Positions 30,166-39,135 of a stretch of 64,000 nucleotides of DNA are shown piece after piece. Both the position numbers and the translations under genes were made by a program. The notes beneath the pieces were generated by a model that ran no database searches, was not told the origin of the DNA, and was given only the letters and a program-made list of their open reading frames with translations. This DNA is from Pseudoxanthomonas sp. Root630 (GTDB taxonomy: Bacteria; Pseudomonadota; Gammaproteobacteria; Xanthomonadales; Xanthomonadaceae), in NCBI RefSeq assembly GCF_001427585.1, contig NZ_LMGY01000001.1, forward strand, positions 435,270 through 499,269. The letters are read 5' to 3'. Position 1 is the first letter of the stretch; every line of letters begins with the position of its first letter.

Positions 30166-30920
30166 GCAGGGGTGTCCTCCGTGGTGCTGCCGGCCACCTG
30201 GGCGCTGGTCAGGCCGAAGCGGCGCTCGCGCCCCGAGAAGTCGTCCAGGGCGCGCTGCAACAGCGTGGCATCCAGGTCCGGCCACAACACGTCGGTGAAC
30301 CAGAGTTCGGTGTAGGCCAGCTGCCACAGCAGGAAATTGCTGATCCTGTGGTCGCCGCCCGTGCGGATGAAGAGATCCGGCGCCGGCAGGTCGGCCAGCG
30401 CCACGTGACCGCCGAGGGCGGCTTCGTCGATGTCCTGCGGTCGCAGGCGGCCCGCGGCGACCTCTTCGGCCAATGCGCGTGCCGCGTGCGCGATGTCCTG
30501 GCGCCCGCCGTAGCTCGCGGCGATCACCAGGTGCAGCCGCGTGTTGCCCAGGGTCAACGTTTCGGCCGCGTGCATGCGCGCGCGGATGTCGTCGGAGAAA
30601 CGGGCGCGGTCGCCGATGAAGCGTACGCGCACCTGGCGGCGATGGAGTTCCTCCACCTCGCGGTCCAGCGCATTGAGGAACAGCTTCATCAGCGCACCGA
30701 CTTCTTCTTCCGGCCGGCCCCAGTTCTCGCTGGAGAACGCGAACAGGGTCAGCGCGCCGATGCCGCGCTCCAGGCAGAAGTCGATGCAGACGTTGACCGC
30801 GCGGGCCCCGGCGCGATGGCCGATGACCCGCGGGCGCCGGCGGCGTTCGGCCCAGCGCCCGTTGCCGTCCATGATGACGGCGAGGTGGCGGGGCACGGAC
30901 GGGGAAACGGCAGGGGACAT
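30162..30920 (-). CDS. uppS: Undecaprenyl diphosphate synthase
   Basis: A 252-residue cis-prenyltransferase producing the C55 lipid carrier for peptidoglycan and O-antigen synthesis. The catalytic Asp is D18 in [12 protein letters not shown], and the signature [20 protein letters not shown] is near residue 205. It is 8 bp downstream of frr. IspA in this same window supplies its farnesyl diphosphate substrate. Confidence 0.96.
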   Translation of the reverse strand: MSPAVSPSVPRHLAVIMDGNGRWAERRRRPRVIGHRAGARAVNVCIDFCLERGIGALTLFAFSSENWGRPEEEVGALMKLFLNALDREVEELHRRQVRVRFIGDRARFSDDIRARMHAAETLTLGNTRLHLVIAASYGGRQDIAHAARALAEEVAAGRLRPQDIDEAALGGHVALADLPAPDLFIRTGGDHRISNFLLWQLAYTELWFTDVLWPDLDATLLQRALDDFSGRERRFGLTSAQVAGSTTEDTPA

Positions 30921-30928
30921 GGCAGTCC

Positions 30929-31486
30929 TCAGACCGCCATCAGTTCCTGTTCCTTGGCCTTGACGACGTCATCGACGTCCTTGATGGACTTGTCGGTGAG
31001 CTTCTGGATCTCGTCTTCGGTCCGGCGCTCTTCGTCTTCGGTGATCTGCTTGTCCTTCAGCAGGTCCTTGACCTGCTGGTTGGCATCGCGGCGGATGTTG
31101 CGGATCGCGACCTTGGTGTCTTCGCCTTCGCCGTGGACCACCTTGGAGAGTTCCTTGCGGCGTTCCTCGGTGAGGGCCGGCAGGTTCAGGCGGATGGTGG
31201 TGCCGGCGGTATTCGGGGTCAGGCCCAGGTCGGAGGCCAGGATGGCTTTCTCCACCGCGCCGACCATCTGCTTTTCCCACGGGGTGATCGTCAGCGAACG
31301 GGAGTCGGAGATCGTCACCGTGGCGACCTGGCTCAGCGGCATGTCGGAGCCGTAGTAGTTGACCTTCAGGTGCTCGACCAGCGCCGTGGAGGCCCGGCCG
31401 GTGCGGACCTTGACCAGCGTGTGGCGGAGCGCCTCGATGCTCTTGGTCATGCGCGCCTGCGCGTCTTTCTTGATGTCGTTGAGCAT
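30929..31486 (-). CDS. frr: Ribosome recycling factor
   Basis: A 185-residue RRF (family length 185), which with EF-G splits post-termination ribosomes. Segments [20 protein letters not shown] and [15 protein letters not shown], and the long C-terminal helices, are typical. In most proteobacteria it directly follows pyrH; here a CDF metal exporter gene sits between them. A candidate promoter with a perfect TATAAT lies at 31519-31524. Confidence 0.97.
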   Translation of the reverse strand: MLNDIKKDAQARMTKSIEALRHTLVKVRTGRASTALVEHLKVNYYGSDMPLSQVATVTISDSRSLTITPWEKQMVGAVEKAILASDLGLTPNTAGTTIRLNLPALTEERRKELSKVVHGEGEDTKVAIRNIRRDANQQVKDLLKDKQITEDEERRTEDEIQKLTDKSIKDVDDVVKAKEQELMAV

Positions 31487-31518
31487 CGCCCTTTCCGTTG
31501 CAAAGCTGTAAACGACCG

Positions 31519-31524
31519 ATTATA
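31519..31524 (-). promoter_or_regulatory. Candidate -10 box for the frr-uppS-cdsA-dxr-rseP operon
   Basis: The minus strand reads CCCTATAATCGG, with a perfect TATAAT about 33 bp upstream of the frr ATG. The matching -35 region (TCGGCA, spacer 17) is weak. It would let frr and the downstream genes be transcribed independently of the inserted exporter gene. Confidence 0.45.
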
Positions 31525-31562
31525 GGGCGATTCGGCGCCCTTGCCGACCGCCCGGAGGGCGC

Positions 31563-32486
31563 TCAGTGGGAATGATGCGGCGCGGCATCGTGCAGGTCGT
31601 GGCCGCAACCCGCGCCCCGCTCGATCTGCAGCGTCGCGTGGTTGATGCCGAAGCGGTGGTCCAGCGCATGCACGGTGGCGTCGATGAAGGCGTCGTGATC
31701 GTCCTCGCTGGGCCGCACCAGGTGTGCGGTCAGTGCGATCTCGTTGGCGCCGAGGGACCAGATGTGCAGGTGGTGGACGGCCGACACGCCGGGCTGTTCG
31801 CGCAGGAACACGCCGACTTCCTCGGGATCGATGCTGCCCGGCACCGCGTCCATCGCGGCGTCGAAGCTGTCGCGCAGCAACCCCCAGGAGCCGACGGCGA
31901 CCACCACGGCGATCAGCAGGGCGGTGGCCGGGTCCAGCCAGGCCCAGCCCAGCGTCGCCATGCCCACGCCGGCCAGCACCGCTGCCAGCGAAACGGCGGC
32001 ATCGGCCATCAGGTGGAGGAACGCGCCACGCTTGTTCAGGTCGTGCGCGTGGCCGTCGCGCATCAGCCAGGCGGCGCCCAGGTTGACCAGGATGCCGAGC
32101 GCAGCCACCACGATCACGGGGGTCGCGGGAATCTCCGGCGGCGCGCTGAAGCGGCGTACGGCTTCCCAGCCCAGGGCGCCGGAGAACACCACCAGCAGGA
32201 GGGCGTTGGCCAGGGGAGACAAGAGCGTGGCGCGCCGCCAGCCGTACGTATGGCGTCCGCGGGGCGGGCGCCGCGCCAGCGCGGCCGCGCTCCAGGCCAG
32301 TGCCAGTCCCAGCACGTCGCCGAGGTTGTGCACGGCGTCCGACAGCAGGGCCAGCGAGTTGGTGTAGAAGCCGTAGCCCGCCTCGAGAGCGGTATAGGCC
32401 AGGTTGATCAGCGTGACCAGCGCGAAGGCGCGCGTGGCCGAGCCGTGGGGGTGCGCGTGTGCGCCGTGTCCGTGTCCGTGTGCCAT
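31563..32486 (-). CDS. CDF-family divalent metal cation exporter
   Basis: A 307-residue cation diffusion facilitator of the ZitB/CzcD type, expected to export Zn2+ (or Co2+/Cd2+) in exchange for protons at the inner membrane. A His-rich N-terminus (HGHGHGAHAHPHG) precedes six membrane segments. The metal-site motifs are SDAVHNLGD in TM2 and HLMADAAVS in TM5; a cytoplasmic C-terminal domain starts near residue 205 (VHHLHIWSLGANEIALTAHL) and the protein ends in a His cluster. It is co-directional with pyrH (52 bp upstream) and frr (76 bp downstream), an unusual insertion into a conserved translation cluster. Confidence 0.92.
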   Translation of the reverse strand: MAHGHGHGAHAHPHGSATRAFALVTLINLAYTALEAGYGFYTNSLALLSDAVHNLGDVLGLALAWSAAALARRPPRGRHTYGWRRATLLSPLANALLLVVFSGALGWEAVRRFSAPPEIPATPVIVVAALGILVNLGAAWLMRDGHAHDLNKRGAFLHLMADAAVSLAAVLAGVGMATLGWAWLDPATALLIAVVVAVGSWGLLRDSFDAAMDAVPGSIDPEEVGVFLREQPGVSAVHHLHIWSLGANEIALTAHLVRPSEDDHDAFIDATVHALDHRFGINHATLQIERGAGCGHDLHDAAPHHSH

Positions 32487-32538
32487 GTCGCCTAGGGTGC
32501 CGGCGGGCCGGCACGGACACTATTACAGCGGGGTCGCG

Positions 32539-33264
32539 TCAGTTGCGGCCCTTCACCAGGGTGCCCACGTGCTCGCCGCGCAGGATGCGCATCAGGTTGC
32601 CCGGCACCGAGAGATCATAGATGCGCAGCGGTACCTCGCTGTCGCGGCACAGTGCGAAGGCGGCGGTATCCATCACCTGCAGGTCGCGGGCGATGACGTC
32701 GTCGTAGGTCAGCTGGTCGAAGCGCTTGGCGTCGGCATGCTTGCTGGGGTCCTTGTCGTAGACGCCGTCCACCTTGGTCGCCTTCAGCAGCAGGTCCGCA
32801 CCGATCTCGATCGCACGCAGCGCGGCGCCGGAGTCGGTGGTGAAGAACGGGTTGCCCGTGCCGGCGGCGAAGATCGCGATGCGGCCCTTCTCCAGGTGGC
32901 GGATGGCGCGGCGGCGGATGTAGTCCTCGCACACATCGTTGATCTTGATGGCGCTCATCACGCGGCACTTGGCGCCGAGCTTCTCCAGCGAGTCCTGCAT
33001 GGCGAGCGCGTTGATCACCGTGGCCAGCATGCCCATCTGGTCGCCGGTGACGCGGTCCATGCCGCCGGCCGCCAGGCCGGCACCGCGGAAGATGTTGCCG
33101 CCGCCGATCACCAGTCCGATCTCGGCGCCGGCGTCGCGCGCCTCGATGATTTCCCGGGCGATCCGGGTGATCACGGCCGGGTCGATGCCGTAGTCCTCGG
33201 CCCCCATCAGCGCTTCGCCGGACAGTTTGAGCAGGATGCGGCGATAGGCGAGGGGTGCGGTCAT
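32539..33264 (-). CDS. pyrH: UMP kinase
   Basis: A 241-residue amino-acid-kinase-fold UMP kinase (UMP to UDP). Markers are [13 protein letters not shown] at the start, [32 protein letters not shown], and the C-terminal [19 protein letters not shown] 33264 gives the standard length; an in-frame ATG at 33297 would lie upstream of the predicted transcription start and is rejected. A good sigma70-like promoter precedes it. Confidence 0.96.
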   Translation of the reverse strand: MTAPLAYRRILLKLSGEALMGAEDYGIDPAVITRIAREIIEARDAGAEIGLVIGGGNIFRGAGLAAGGMDRVTGDQMGMLATVINALAMQDSLEKLGAKCRVMSAIKINDVCEDYIRRRAIRHLEKGRIAIFAAGTGNPFFTTDSGAALRAIEIGADLLLKATKVDGVYDKDPSKHADAKRFDQLTYDDVIARDLQVMDTAAFALCRDSEVPLRIYDLSVPGNLMRILRGEHVGTLVKGRN

Positions 33265-33296
33265 GGGGGCTCTCAGCGTGGGGGCAAACGGACGCA

Positions 33297-33325
33297 ATTC
33301 TATCCGAGCCCACGTATTGCGTCAG
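33297..33325 (-). promoter_or_regulatory. pyrH promoter
   Basis: Minus strand: -35 CTGACG (33320-33325), 17-bp spacer, -10 TAGAAT (33297-33302). The predicted start of transcription is near 33290, giving a 5' leader of about 26 nt before ATG 33264. The -35 overlaps the stop of the upstream cupin gene. Confidence 0.6.
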
Positions 33326-33678
33326 TCGCCGGGTTCGTAGATCGCGTAAAGCTTGCGTGCGGGTTCGAGGACTTCCCAGGTGCCGCTGAAGCCCGCCGGC
33401 ACCACGAAACTCTGGCCCGCCTCCCAGACGGTCTCGTCACCGTCGTCGCCGCGCAGTCTCAGCCGGCCTGCGAGCAGGTGGCAGAACTCGTGCTCGGTGT
33501 AGCTGACGCGCCAGGCGCCGGCATCGGCCTCCCACACCCCGCAATGGAAGCGCGCGTCCGGGGACGAGAACGCATTGGCGACCGCCTGCGTGGGGTGGCC
33601 CGACAGCAGCCGGTCGGCGGCGACGGCTTCGCGCGGCGCGCTGTCCAGCGCGTGGGGGACGGGCACGATCTCGGGCAT
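33322..33678 (-). CDS. Cupin domain protein (DUF861/EutQ-like)
   Basis: A 118-residue single-domain cupin resembling the (S)-ureidoglycine aminohydrolase/EutQ cupin family: FHCGVWEADAGAWRVSYTEHEFCHLLAGRLRL carries the first cupin motif and the VWEAGQSFVVPAGFSGTWEV segment the second. Substrate unknown; probably a small sugar- or amine-binding or isomerase protein. It is divergent from the AIM24-family gene over 64 bp, and pyrH's promoter overlaps its 3' end. Confidence 0.8.
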   Translation of the reverse strand: MPEIVPVPHALDSAPREAVAADRLLSGHPTQAVANAFSSPDARFHCGVWEADAGAWRVSYTEHEFCHLLAGRLRLRGDDGDETVWEAGQSFVVPAGFSGTWEVLEPARKLYAIYEPGD

Positions 33679-33742
33679 GGCGTGGTCTCCGGGGATGCGG
33701 CTTATGATGGCGCTCCCGTCAGGCGACCATCAAGGCATCGAC

Positions 33743-34438
33743 ATGAGCGTGCGCACGCTGCAGGAGTTCATCGCTTCTTCCCGGGAAAAGGATGCCAGTG
33801 CGGACGCCTTCGAACTCGAGAGCCCGCACCTGCTCGAGGTGCGCCTGGACGGGCTGGTGTGGGCCAAGGCCGGCGCGATGGTGGCGCGCAAGGGGGCGGT
33901 GAAATTCACCCGCCAGGGCCTGCTGGAACAGGGCCTGGGCAACCTGCTGAAGAAGGCCGTCAGCGGCGAGGGCATGCAGCTGATGAAGATCGAGGGGCAG
34001 GGCCGCGTCTACCTGGCCGATGCCGGCAAGAAGATCACGCTGTTGCGCCTGGCGGGCGAATCGATCTTCGTCAACGGCAACGATGTACTGGCCGTGGAGT
34101 CGGGCATCGAGAGCCGCATCACGATGATGCGCAAGGTGGCCGGCATGCTGTCGGGCGGCCTGTTCAACGTGCGCCTGAGCGGCCATGGCATCGTCGCCAT
34201 CACCTCCCATTACGAGCCGCTGACGCTGCCGGTGACCGCGCAGACCGGCCCCGTCTTCACCGATCCGAATGCGACGGTGGCCTGGTCGGGCGGGCTGACG
34301 CCGGAAATCGTCGCCGACGTTTCGCTGGGCACCCTGTTGGGCCGTGGCTCCGGCGAGAGCATCCAACTGCGGTTCGCGGGCGAGGGCTGGGTGGTCGTCC
34401 AGCCTTACGAGGAAGTGGTGCTGCAGCCCCGGCAGTAA
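33743..34438 (+). CDS. AIM24 family protein
   Basis: A 231-residue beta-rich protein of the AIM24/TIGR00266-like family: KAGAMVARKGAVKFTRQG, GRVYLADAGKKITLLRL, GESIFVNGNDVLAVE, and GGLFNVRLSGHGIVAITSHY are the repeated beta-prism segments, and GRGSGESIQLRFAGEGWVVV ends the fold. No signal or membrane segment. The bacterial function is not established. ATG 33743 is chosen at the family N-terminus; the frame is open upstream through the cupin promoter region. It is convergent with the HDOD-GGDEF gene. Confidence 0.8.
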   Translation: MSVRTLQEFIASSREKDASADAFELESPHLLEVRLDGLVWAKAGAMVARKGAVKFTRQGLLEQGLGNLLKKAVSGEGMQLMKIEGQGRVYLADAGKKITLLRLAGESIFVNGNDVLAVESGIESRITMMRKVAGMLSGGLFNVRLSGHGIVAITSHYEPLTLPVTAQTGPVFTDPNATVAWSGGLTPEIVADVSLGTLLGRGSGESIQLRFAGEGWVVVQPYEEVVLQPRQ

Positions 34439-34455
34439 GCCGCGGCCGCGGAGCG

Positions 34456-35991
34456 TCACGGGGCGCCGATCGCGCCCACCGACACCCGGTTGCGGCCTTC
34501 GCGCTTGGCGCCGTAGAGCGCTTCGTCTGCCGCGCGGAGCAGGTCGTCGACGTGGTGGAACTGTTCCAGTGTTCCCTGCGTCGCGAGTCCGGCCGAAAAG
34601 GTCACGTGCAACGGCTGGCCGCTGACGTCGGCCATGGCGGCCGCGGAGACTTCCGACAGGATGCGGCGCACGACATGGGCCGCCGCGTCTTCGGCGATAC
34701 CCGGCAACACCACCAGGAACTCCTCGCCGCCGTAGCGGGCGACGATGTCGCTGCTGCGCACATGCCGCATCAGCGCCTTGGCGAAATTGCGCAGGACCTC
34801 GTCGCCGACCAGGTGGCCCCAGCGGTCGTTCACCTGCTTGAAATCGTCGAGATCGATGAAGGCGATCGACAGCGGCCAGCCATGGCGGGTGGCGGCGTCG
34901 AATTCCTTCTCCAGCACCTCTTCCAACTGGCTGCGGTTGTACGCGCCGGTCAGTGGGTCGCGGCGGACTTCCTCGGCCAGGCGGCGGGCGCGGTCCTCGT
35001 GTTCGTCGGCTTCCTTGCGCGCGCGCGCGGCTTCCTGGATCTCGCGCAGGTTGCGCACCACCAGCAATTCGCGGGCCTGGTCCAGCAGCGCCTGGATGCG
35101 GGCCGGCGGCGCGGGCGGCACGTCGAACATCGCGCACACGTCGGGAAGGGCGGCCACCATCTCCTCGGTGAGGGCCAGGAACGCGGCGTAATCCAGCCCC
35201 AGGCGCGTGGCGGCCTGCAAGGCGGCATCGCGATGCGCGGCCTCGGTGCGATCGGCATCGCCGGTGGACAGCCAGATGTCGGCGATGTGGCCAGAGACCG
35301 CGACGCAGGCATTGAACGCCGTATCCGATGCGGGCTGCTCGCTTTCGATGATCGCCTCGCGCAGCAGGGCCGGCAGGTTCCACTGGCGCCCCAGCCAGCC
35401 ACCCACGGTGGCGTGGTCGCAGCCCAGCCAGTCGCGCTCGGCGGCGAGCAGTGCCACGTTGTCCTCGGCGTTCTCCACCAGGCGGGCATAGTCCTCGCCC
35501 AGCACTTCCAGCAGGGCGAGCATGCCGATGTCCTGCAGCAAGCCGGCCAGCATCAGTTCTTCCGCCTTGCGGATGCCGGCATGCTGGCCGAGCAGGCGGC
35601 TGGCCAGCGCGGCCACCACGCTGCGGCGCCAGACGCGCGCCTGCGCAACCGGATGGCTGCCGCTGCCGCAACGCGCCAGCGAGAAGCCCAGCGCCAGCGT
35701 CAGGGTGGCGTTGAGGCCCAGCACCGTCAGCGCCTGCGAGAGATTCTCCACGCGGCGACGGCTGGCATACAGCGGCGAATTGGCGATGCGCAACATACGC
35801 GCGCTGAGGGCGGCGTCCAGGCCGATCGCGTCGGCGGCAGTGGCCATCACCACTTCCGGATCCTGCGCGAGCTCGAGGATGCGCAACGCCACGCCCGGCG
35901 GGCTCGGCAGGTTGCGGCAATTCAGGAGCTGGGCTTCGAGTTCGGGACGCATCCGGGTGCGCACTGCGTTGAGAGAGGTCGCCGGCAGCAT
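34456..35991 (-). CDS. HDOD-GGDEF signalling protein (probable diguanylate cyclase)
   Basis: A 511-residue cytosolic protein. An HDOD domain covers about residues 15-220 (NLPSPPGVALRILELAQDPE, LAGLLQDIGMLALLEVLG), followed by a helical linker and coiled coil (about 300-345) and a GGDEF domain (345-505). The cyclase site is intact: DLDDFK near 381-385 and GGEEF at 421-425. The product-inhibition site RSSD (412-415) lies exactly five residues upstream. It should therefore make c-di-GMP and be feedback inhibited. HDOD domains are usually non-catalytic signalling platforms. A tsf terminator region separates it from tsf upstream. Confidence 0.88.
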   Translation of the reverse strand: MLPATSLNAVRTRMRPELEAQLLNCRNLPSPPGVALRILELAQDPEVVMATAADAIGLDAALSARMLRIANSPLYASRRRVENLSQALTVLGLNATLTLALGFSLARCGSGSHPVAQARVWRRSVVAALASRLLGQHAGIRKAEELMLAGLLQDIGMLALLEVLGEDYARLVENAEDNVALLAAERDWLGCDHATVGGWLGRQWNLPALLREAIIESEQPASDTAFNACVAVSGHIADIWLSTGDADRTEAAHRDAALQAATRLGLDYAAFLALTEEMVAALPDVCAMFDVPPAPPARIQALLDQARELLVVRNLREIQEAARARKEADEHEDRARRLAEEVRRDPLTGAYNRSQLEEVLEKEFDAATRHGWPLSIAFIDLDDFKQVNDRWGHLVGDEVLRNFAKALMRHVRSSDIVARYGGEEFLVVLPGIAEDAAAHVVRRILSEVSAAAMADVSGQPLHVTFSAGLATQGTLEQFHHVDDLLRAADEALYGAKREGRNRVSVGAIGAP

Positions 35992-36107
35992 GCCAGCAAA
36001 GCGTGACGAAGTGTCACCTTTGTAACCAGTTTCGGCGCAACAAGGACAAACTTTAGCGGAGCGCGACGAGCGGTCGCTGCATGCGGAAGATGCATTCCCG
36101 GAAAGCA

Positions 36108-36135
36108 GGAAAGCCGCGGTTCCCCGCGGCTTTCC
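36108..36135 (-). terminator. Probable tsf terminator
   Basis: A 12-bp perfect stem (arms 36108-36119 and 36124-36135, core AAAGCCGCGG/CCGCGGCTTT) with a 4-nt loop lies 26 bp after the tsf stop. The T-rich tail on the minus strand is short and interrupted. Confidence 0.6.
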
Positions 36136-36160
36136 CGTGTACGACAGGTGGGGCGATGGC

Positions 36161-37039
<879 letters not shown>

Positions 37040-37067
37040 GGGATTACCTCGGTTTAGATTGGCAAAG

Positions 37068-37189
37068 CCCCTCTCCCGTCGGGAGAGGGGTTGGGGTGGG
37101 GGTCCGGCGGTGTCGCGACGCATGGAGCGCCAACGTGCTTACCGCACCCTCATCCGCCCTTCGGGCACCTTCTCCCGATGGGAGAAGGG
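37068..37189. repeat. Composite palindromic intergenic repeat, copy B
   Basis: The rpsB-tsf gap holds the same composite element as 3861-3982, as a whole in reverse orientation. A CCTCTCCCG/CGGGAGAGG palindrome with TTGGGGTGGG comes first (37068-37104), and CACCCTCATCCGCCCTTCGG with a TTCTCCC/GGGAGAA palindrome last (37145-37189). It sits inside a transcribed operon, so it is expected to form RNA hairpins between rpsB and tsf. Confidence 0.75.
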
Positions 37190-37237
37190 ATGAACATGGG
37201 CCGCCGCGCAGCATGGCGCGGCGGCGTTGCAGCCGGA

Positions 37238-38041
37238 TTACTCGGCAGCGGCTTCGTCGGACTTCTTGCCGGCGGCCTTCTTGGCCGGGGCGCGACGGGC
37301 ACCCTTGTCGTCGCCACCTTCGGCGAACTCTTCCTCGCGGACGGTCGCGGCGTTCGGCGACGCGGCCTTGCCTTCCAGCACGGCGTCGGCGGCGGCGCGG
37401 GCGTACAGCTGCACGGCGCGGATGGCGTCGTCGTTGCCGGGGATGGCGTAGTCGACCAGGGCCGGGTCGTAGTTCGAGTCGACCACCGCGATCACCGGGA
37501 TGCCGAGCTTCTTGGCTTCCTTGATGGCGATGTCTTCATGGCCGATGTCGATGACGAACAGCGCGTCCGGCAGGCGGTTCATGTCCTTGATGCCGCCCAG
37601 CGAGGCTTCCAGCTTGTCGCGCTCGCGGCGCAGGCCCAGTACTTCGTGCTTGACCAGCTTCTCGAAGGTGCCGTCGGTTTCGGCGGATTCCAGCTCCTTC
37701 AGGCGGGCGACCGACTTCTTCACGGTGGCGAAGTTGGTCAGCGTGCCGCCCAGCCAGCGCTGGGTCATGTACGGCATGCCGCAACGCACGGCCTCTTCCT
37801 TCACGGCTTCGCGCGCGCTGCGCTTGGTGCCCAGGAACAGGACGGTGCCGCGCTTCTGCGCGACGCCCGAGAGGAAGTTCATCGCGTCGTTGAACAGCGG
37901 AACGGTCTTCTCGAGGTTGATGATGTGGATCTTGCCGCGGGCACCGAAGATGTACGGCGCCATCTTGGGGTTCCAATAGCGGGTCTGGTGGCCGAAATGG
38001 ACGCCGGCTTCCAGCATCTGGCGCATGGTGACTTGGGGCAT
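37238..38041 (-). CDS. rpsB: 30S ribosomal protein S2
   Basis: A 267-residue S2 ([57 protein letters not shown]), with a Lys/Ala-rich non-conserved tail after residue 235 ([12 protein letters not shown]). The ATG at 38041 is fixed by the family N-terminus. It has a strong promoter and a long structured leader, consistent with S2 autoregulation known for rpsB-tsf in E. coli. Confidence 0.97.
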   Translation of the reverse strand: MPQVTMRQMLEAGVHFGHQTRYWNPKMAPYIFGARGKIHIINLEKTVPLFNDAMNFLSGVAQKRGTVLFLGTKRSAREAVKEEAVRCGMPYMTQRWLGGTLTNFATVKKSVARLKELESAETDGTFEKLVKHEVLGLRRERDKLEASLGGIKDMNRLPDALFVIDIGHEDIAIKEAKKLGIPVIAVVDSNYDPALVDYAIPGNDDAIRAVQLYARAAADAVLEGKAASPNAATVREEEFAEGGDDKGARRAPAKKAAGKKSDEAAAE

Positions 38042-38058
38042 TGCTCTACTCCTGATAA

Positions 38059-38109
38059 GGAACCCGCCGCCAGGCATATGGAAGGCGGTGCCCGCGAGGG
38101 CAGGGTTCC
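38059..38109 (-). promoter_or_regulatory. Structured rpsB leader RNA (three-way junction)
   Basis: The leader RNA (minus strand) can fold into an outer 7-bp helix GGAACCC/GGGUUCC (38103-38109 with 38059-38065). It encloses two hairpins: a GCCC/GGGC stem with a tetraloop (38090-38101) and a CCGCC/GGCGG stem (38067-38071 with 38084-38088). It ends about 17 nt before the rpsB start, where binding of S2 could block initiation. Autoregulation of rpsB-tsf by S2 is known in enterobacteria; equivalence here is inferred. Confidence 0.5.
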
Positions 38110-38253
38110 GGGGTTGGGCCTCCCTGTCGCTTCCGTGACCGAACCCTTCAGGCGAAGGGCACCCCGGCACGGGTGGTGGCGACAGGTGTGGATTCGTCGG
38201 TGGCGCCCGACGTGGGCGGTCCGGCCGGGCGTGCCCGGGCGCGAAGCCGCGGG

Positions 38254-38283
38254 ATTATAGCCGTCATGCGCGGCCGGCCGCAA
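38254..38283 (-). promoter_or_regulatory. rpsB promoter
   Basis: Minus strand: -35 TTGCGG (38278-38283), 18-bp spacer, perfect -10 TATAAT (38254-38259). The transcription start would be near 38247, about 205 nt ahead of rpsB. The 317-bp gap between rpsB and map otherwise contains only the rpsB leader and the map promoter. Confidence 0.65.
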
Positions 38284-38323
38284 ACCGGGGGCGGGCCGCG
38301 GAAGGGCCCGGGGCTCCGGGGCG

Positions 38324-38352
38324 TTCAGCTGGCACGCCAAATGGGGGATAAT
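38324..38352 (+). promoter_or_regulatory. Candidate map promoter (leaderless geometry)
   Basis: -10 GATAAT (38347-38352) with a weak -35 TTCAGC (38324-38329, spacer 17). The -10 ends exactly 6 nt before the map ATG, so the expected transcription start coincides with the A of the start codon. Confidence 0.45.
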
Positions 38353-38358
38353 CGGCCA

Positions 38359-39135
38359 ATGGCCATCCAGCTGAAAACCCCCGAAGACCTCGCCCAGATG
38401 CGCATCGCCGGCCGGCTGGCCGCCGAGGTGCTCCAGGTGGTCGCCCCGCACGTGAAGCCGGGCGTGACCACCGCCGAACTCGACCGCATCTGCCACGATC
38501 ACATCGTCAACGTGCAGAAGGCGATCCCGGCGAACGTGGGCTACAAGGGCTTCCCGGCCACCGTCTGCACGTCGGTCAACAACGTCATCTGCCACGGCAT
38601 CCCCAGCGAGGGGAAGGTCCTCAAGGACGGCGACATCCTCAACATCGATGTCACCGTCATCAAGGACGGCTGGCACGGCGACACCAGCCGCATGTACGTC
38701 GTCGGCACCCCGTCGGTGATGGCCAAGCGCCTGGTGGACGTCACCCGCGAGGCCATGTTCCGCGGCATCCGGGCGGTGAAGCCGGGCGCCACCCTCGGCG
38801 ACGTGGGGCACGCGATCCAGCAGTACGCCGAGGGCGAACGCTTCAGCGTGGTGCGTGAGTACTGCGGGCACGGCATCGGCAAGGTCTACCACGACGAACC
38901 CCAAGTGCTGCACTACGGCCGCTCGGGCGAGGGCGTGGTGCTCAAGCCGGGCATGACCTTCACCATCGAGCCGATGATCAACGAGGGCGCCCGCCATACC
39001 CGGGTGCTGCCCGATGGCTGGACCGTGGTGACCAAGGACCGCAAGCTCTCGGCGCAGTGGGAGCACACGGTGGCGGTCACCGAGGATGGTGTCGAGATCC
39101 TGACCCGCGTGCCGGGCGACGACAACGACCTGTGA
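38359..39135 (+). CDS. map: Methionine aminopeptidase, type I
   Basis: A 258-residue type I MetAP removing N-terminal Met from nascent proteins. The five metal ligands are in DILNIDVTVIKDGWHGDTSR (two Asp), GHGIGKVYHDEP (His), MTFTIEPMIN (Glu) and SAQWEHTVAVTEDG (Glu). ATG 38359 fits the family N-terminus (IQLKTPEDLAQMRIAG). No Shine-Dalgarno is visible, and a -10 box ends 6 nt before the start, suggesting a leaderless message. The last base pairs overlap the glnD start (GTGA). It is divergent from rpsB, as in E. coli. Confidence 0.97.
   Translation: MAIQLKTPEDLAQMRIAGRLAAEVLQVVAPHVKPGVTTAELDRICHDHIVNVQKAIPANVGYKGFPATVCTSVNNVICHGIPSEGKVLKDGDILNIDVTVIKDGWHGDTSRMYVVGTPSVMAKRLVDVTREAMFRGIRAVKPGATLGDVGHAIQQYAEGERFSVVREYCGHGIGKVYHDEPQVLHYGRSGEGVVLKPGMTFTIEPMINEGARHTRVLPDGWTVVTKDRKLSAQWEHTVAVTEDGVEILTRVPGDDNDL

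Noticed and set aside
33265-33297. Upstream ATG for PyrH
   Set aside because: It coincides with the predicted -10 region, so the transcript would start downstream of it.
32404-36006. Plus-strand open frame spanning pyrH to the HDOD-GGDEF gene
   Set aside because: It runs across several unrelated real genes and their intergenic regions, and its translation has no recognisable domain.
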